The notes beneath the pieces are model-generated. The model was not told the origin of the DNA, did no database searches, and saw only the letters and a program-made list of their open reading frames with translations. From Lachnospiraceae bacterium (GTDB lineage Bacteria > Bacillota > Clostridia > Lachnospirales > Lachnospiraceae), in NCBI GenBank assembly GCA_017618075.1, contig JAFZUY010000025.1:1-64000 (forward strand): a stretch of DNA of 64,000 nucleotides. The letters run 5' to 3'. Both the position numbers and the translations under genes were made by a program. Below are positions 62,449 to 64,000 of this stretch, piece after piece (within the stretch, counting starts at the first letter, position 1; every line of letters begins with the position of its first letter).

Positions 62449-63237
62449 ATGGGTAATAAAGAAAAGAAAATTGCAGAGCTTAAATCAAAGAAAAAAGGCG
62501 ATATTATTATCGCTGCGGTTTTTCAGTTATTTCCTCTTTTGAGTATTTTTTTTATAGTTGTCGGTGTCATTAACAGGGGAGATACCGTCAATACAATTAT
62601 CTGCCTGGTATTGGGCTTTCTGCCCGCCGAAGTGATTGCGCTTCTGCTTATTTTAGATGCAAAGAAGTGCAGTAAACTGATTGCTGAGGAAGAGGCCAGA
62701 CCTTACGAGCCGCCGGCAGAATTTGCGAAAACACTGTATAATAACGACGGATATACATACAATACCGCGCGCGAATTTTACCTCGCTCAGACCGGCAGGA
62801 ATCCGAAGAAACTTACGCGCGAGGATGAAAATGCAGTCTGGGAATATGCATATGATGATTTTGCGTATCTTTTAATGTGGATAATTGAAAATAATTTCTA
62901 CCAGGCCTCGAAAGATAATGATGAGAACACCGCAGCTGAGATAAAAGAATTAATGGCCCGGATTAAGAAGCGCGAAGTAAAACCGACGGACTATCTTACA
63001 GGAAACAACTGGTTTATGGAAGATGAGGTTAAGAAAAAGGCACGCGGATTTGTGATTGAATATTATAACGGCGCATACACGGATGATGTTAAGGCGTTTG
63101 CAAAAGAACATCTTAATGCAGAGCTTTACGGCTTTCCGTTCCGCTTTGAAGATTATGATGCTTTTAAGGTTCAAATAGATGAGGCGTATGCGAAATACAA
63201 AGAAGAAAATGAACAGACCAAGAAGGAAAATGAATGA
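62449..63237 (+). CDS. Protein of unknown function with two membrane helices
   Basis: A 262-residue protein. The N-terminus is Lys-rich, two hydrophobic segments lie at about 20-40 and 48-68, and the rest is a charged, helical cytoplasmic-looking domain with a Lys/Glu-rich tail. I do not recognise the family. Its stop codon overlaps the hydE start (ATGA), so the two are translationally coupled. Confidence 0.6.
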   Translation: MGNKEKKIAELKSKKKGDIIIAAVFQLFPLLSIFFIVVGVINRGDTVNTIICLVLGFLPAEVIALLLILDAKKCSKLIAEEEARPYEPPAEFAKTLYNNDGYTYNTAREFYLAQTGRNPKKLTREDENAVWEYAYDDFAYLLMWIIENNFYQASKDNDENTAAEIKELMARIKKREVKPTDYLTGNNWFMEDEVKKKARGFVIEYYNGAYTDDVKAFAKEHLNAELYGFPFRFEDYDAFKVQIDEAYAKYKEENEQTKKENE

Positions 63238-64000
63238 AAGACATAATTGACAGACTTGTAAAAGAAAGAGACTTAACCGACGAAGAATTTGAAAAATTAA
63301 TTCTATGCGAAGACAAGGAAACAACAGAATATCTTGCATCGAAGGCGAGAGAGGGTAGAGAAGCCGTATACGGTAAGGAAGTTTATTTAAGGGGACTGAT
63401 TGAGTTTACGAATTACTGTAAGAACGACTGCCTCTACTGCGGCATCAGACGAAGCAACAAGAATGCCGAGAGATACAGACTGACCGGAGAGCAGATTTTA
63501 AACTGCTGCGAGATCGGATATAAATTAGGCTTCAGGACATTCGTGCTGCAGGGCGGAGAGGATGCATATTTCAGTGATGATGTGCTCGTCCCGCTCATAA
63601 AAGAAATCAAGGAAAAATATCCTGAATGTGCTCTGACACTGTCGATTGGCGAGAGAGAAAAAGAAAGCTATCAGAAGCTTTTTGATGCGGGTGCCGACAG
63701 ATATCTTTTACGACATGAGACTGCGGACAAAGAGCATTACGAGTCGCTTCATCCCGCGGAGCTTTCATTCGACCACAGAATGAAATGCCTTTGGGATTTA
63801 AAAGAAATCGGATATCAGGTCGGCTGCGGAATGATGATCGGTTCGCCGAACCAGACCGTAAAACACCTCATAAAAGACTTAAGATTCCTGCAGGAATTCA
63901 AGCCCGAGATGGTCGGAATCGGACCTTTTATTCCACATCACGATACGCCTTTTGCAGACCGTGAGACAGGCAGTGTGGATATCACTTTAAAACTTTTATC
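63234..64000 (+). CDS. [FeFe]-hydrogenase maturase HydE, 5' part
   Basis: A radical SAM enzyme, cut by the window end after 255 codons. The translation starts MKDIIDRLVKERDLT and carries the SAM cluster motif as NYCKNDCLYCGIR, then LQGGED and the strand motif LSIGERE, followed by RHETADKEHYESLHP and GMMIGSPNQT. This pattern matches HydE, which helps build the dithiomethylamine/iron part of the H-cluster. The start overlaps the preceding stop codon (ATGA) behind AAGGA. Related radical SAM proteins such as BioB or PylB are less likely. Confidence 0.85.
   Translation, partial: MKDIIDRLVKERDLTDEEFEKLILCEDKETTEYLASKAREGREAVYGKEVYLRGLIEFTNYCKNDCLYCGIRRSNKNAERYRLTGEQILNCCEIGYKLGFRTFVLQGGEDAYFSDDVLVPLIKEIKEKYPECALTLSIGEREKESYQKLFDAGADRYLLRHETADKEHYESLHPAELSFDHRMKCLWDLKEIGYQVGCGMMIGSPNQTVKHLIKDLRFLQEFKPEMVGIGPFIPHHDTPFADRETGSVDITLKLL

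Overview
The window looks like chromosomal DNA of an anaerobic Firmicute of the class Clostridia, most likely a Lachnospiraceae-type gut or rumen bacterium. The evidence is moderate GC content, AGGAGG-type ribosome binding sites, TTGACA/TATAAT promoters, many intrinsic terminators, an archaeal-type split glutamate synthase next to a glutamine synthetase and an ANTAR regulator, a BMP-type nucleoside transporter, a class II aldolase, a fused AccD-AccA carboxyltransferase and the start of hydE ([FeFe]-hydrogenase maturation). No rRNA, tRNA, CRISPR array or prophage was seen. The assignment rests on gene content, not on a database search.

Layout. 1-2.4 kb: the end of an IS3-like element, which has cut off the 5' part of a secreted subtilase gene, and a small membrane-anchored protein. 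2.4-9.5 kb: a nitrogen-assimilation operon behind a strong promoter and a 20-bp leader terminator, carrying a five-gene split glutamate synthase, glnA and an ANTAR antiterminator. 9.6-15.2 kb: a small unknown gene, a nucleotidyltransferase-like gene, then metF, a separate methionine-synthase activation protein, metH and a PAP2 phosphatase. 15.3-18.3 kb (minus strand): KtrB-KtrA potassium uptake and a GT2 glycosyltransferase. 18.4-25.5 kb: a lipoprotein serpin, xpt (minus) and a complete BMP-family nucleoside-type ABC transporter. 25.6-34.5 kb: an exonuclease, a metal-binding lipoprotein operon lacking its permease and ATPase, a phosphoesterase, an isochorismatase-like hydrolase, an EAL protein, mnmA, an ECF sigma/anti-sigma pair and an Rrf2 regulator. 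34.7-43.8 kb: fba (minus) and a five-gene FtsX-type ABC export system with two adaptor lipoproteins and two ATPases.

43.9-56.1 kb is the most unusual part. A minus-strand set (DUF6320-like protein, condensation-type acyltransferase, alpha/beta hydrolase, TetR regulator) is divergent from a plus-strand set: FMN reductase, PlsC-like acyltransferase, acyl carrier protein, a ketosynthase fused to a catalytically dead ketosynthase like a chain-length factor, ketoreductase, dehydratase, malonyltransferase and AccDA. No enoyl reductase, FabH, AccB or AccC is present. I read this as a type II polyketide-like pathway making an unsaturated or polyene acyl chain that is then moved to a lipid or alcohol. 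An odd version of the housekeeping fatty-acid operon remains the main alternative.

56.1-64 kb: a PQQ-repeat lipoprotein, a 380-base gap with a promoter and tandem terminators (candidate small RNA), several uncharacterised membrane proteins, an EamA transporter, a GNAT enzyme, a short GH32 enzyme and the first 767 bases of hydE.

Across the whole window the 9-mer CATAAAAGA occurs about 35 times on the two strands, in several reading frames and between genes, against roughly one expected from composition. No annotated feature explains this.
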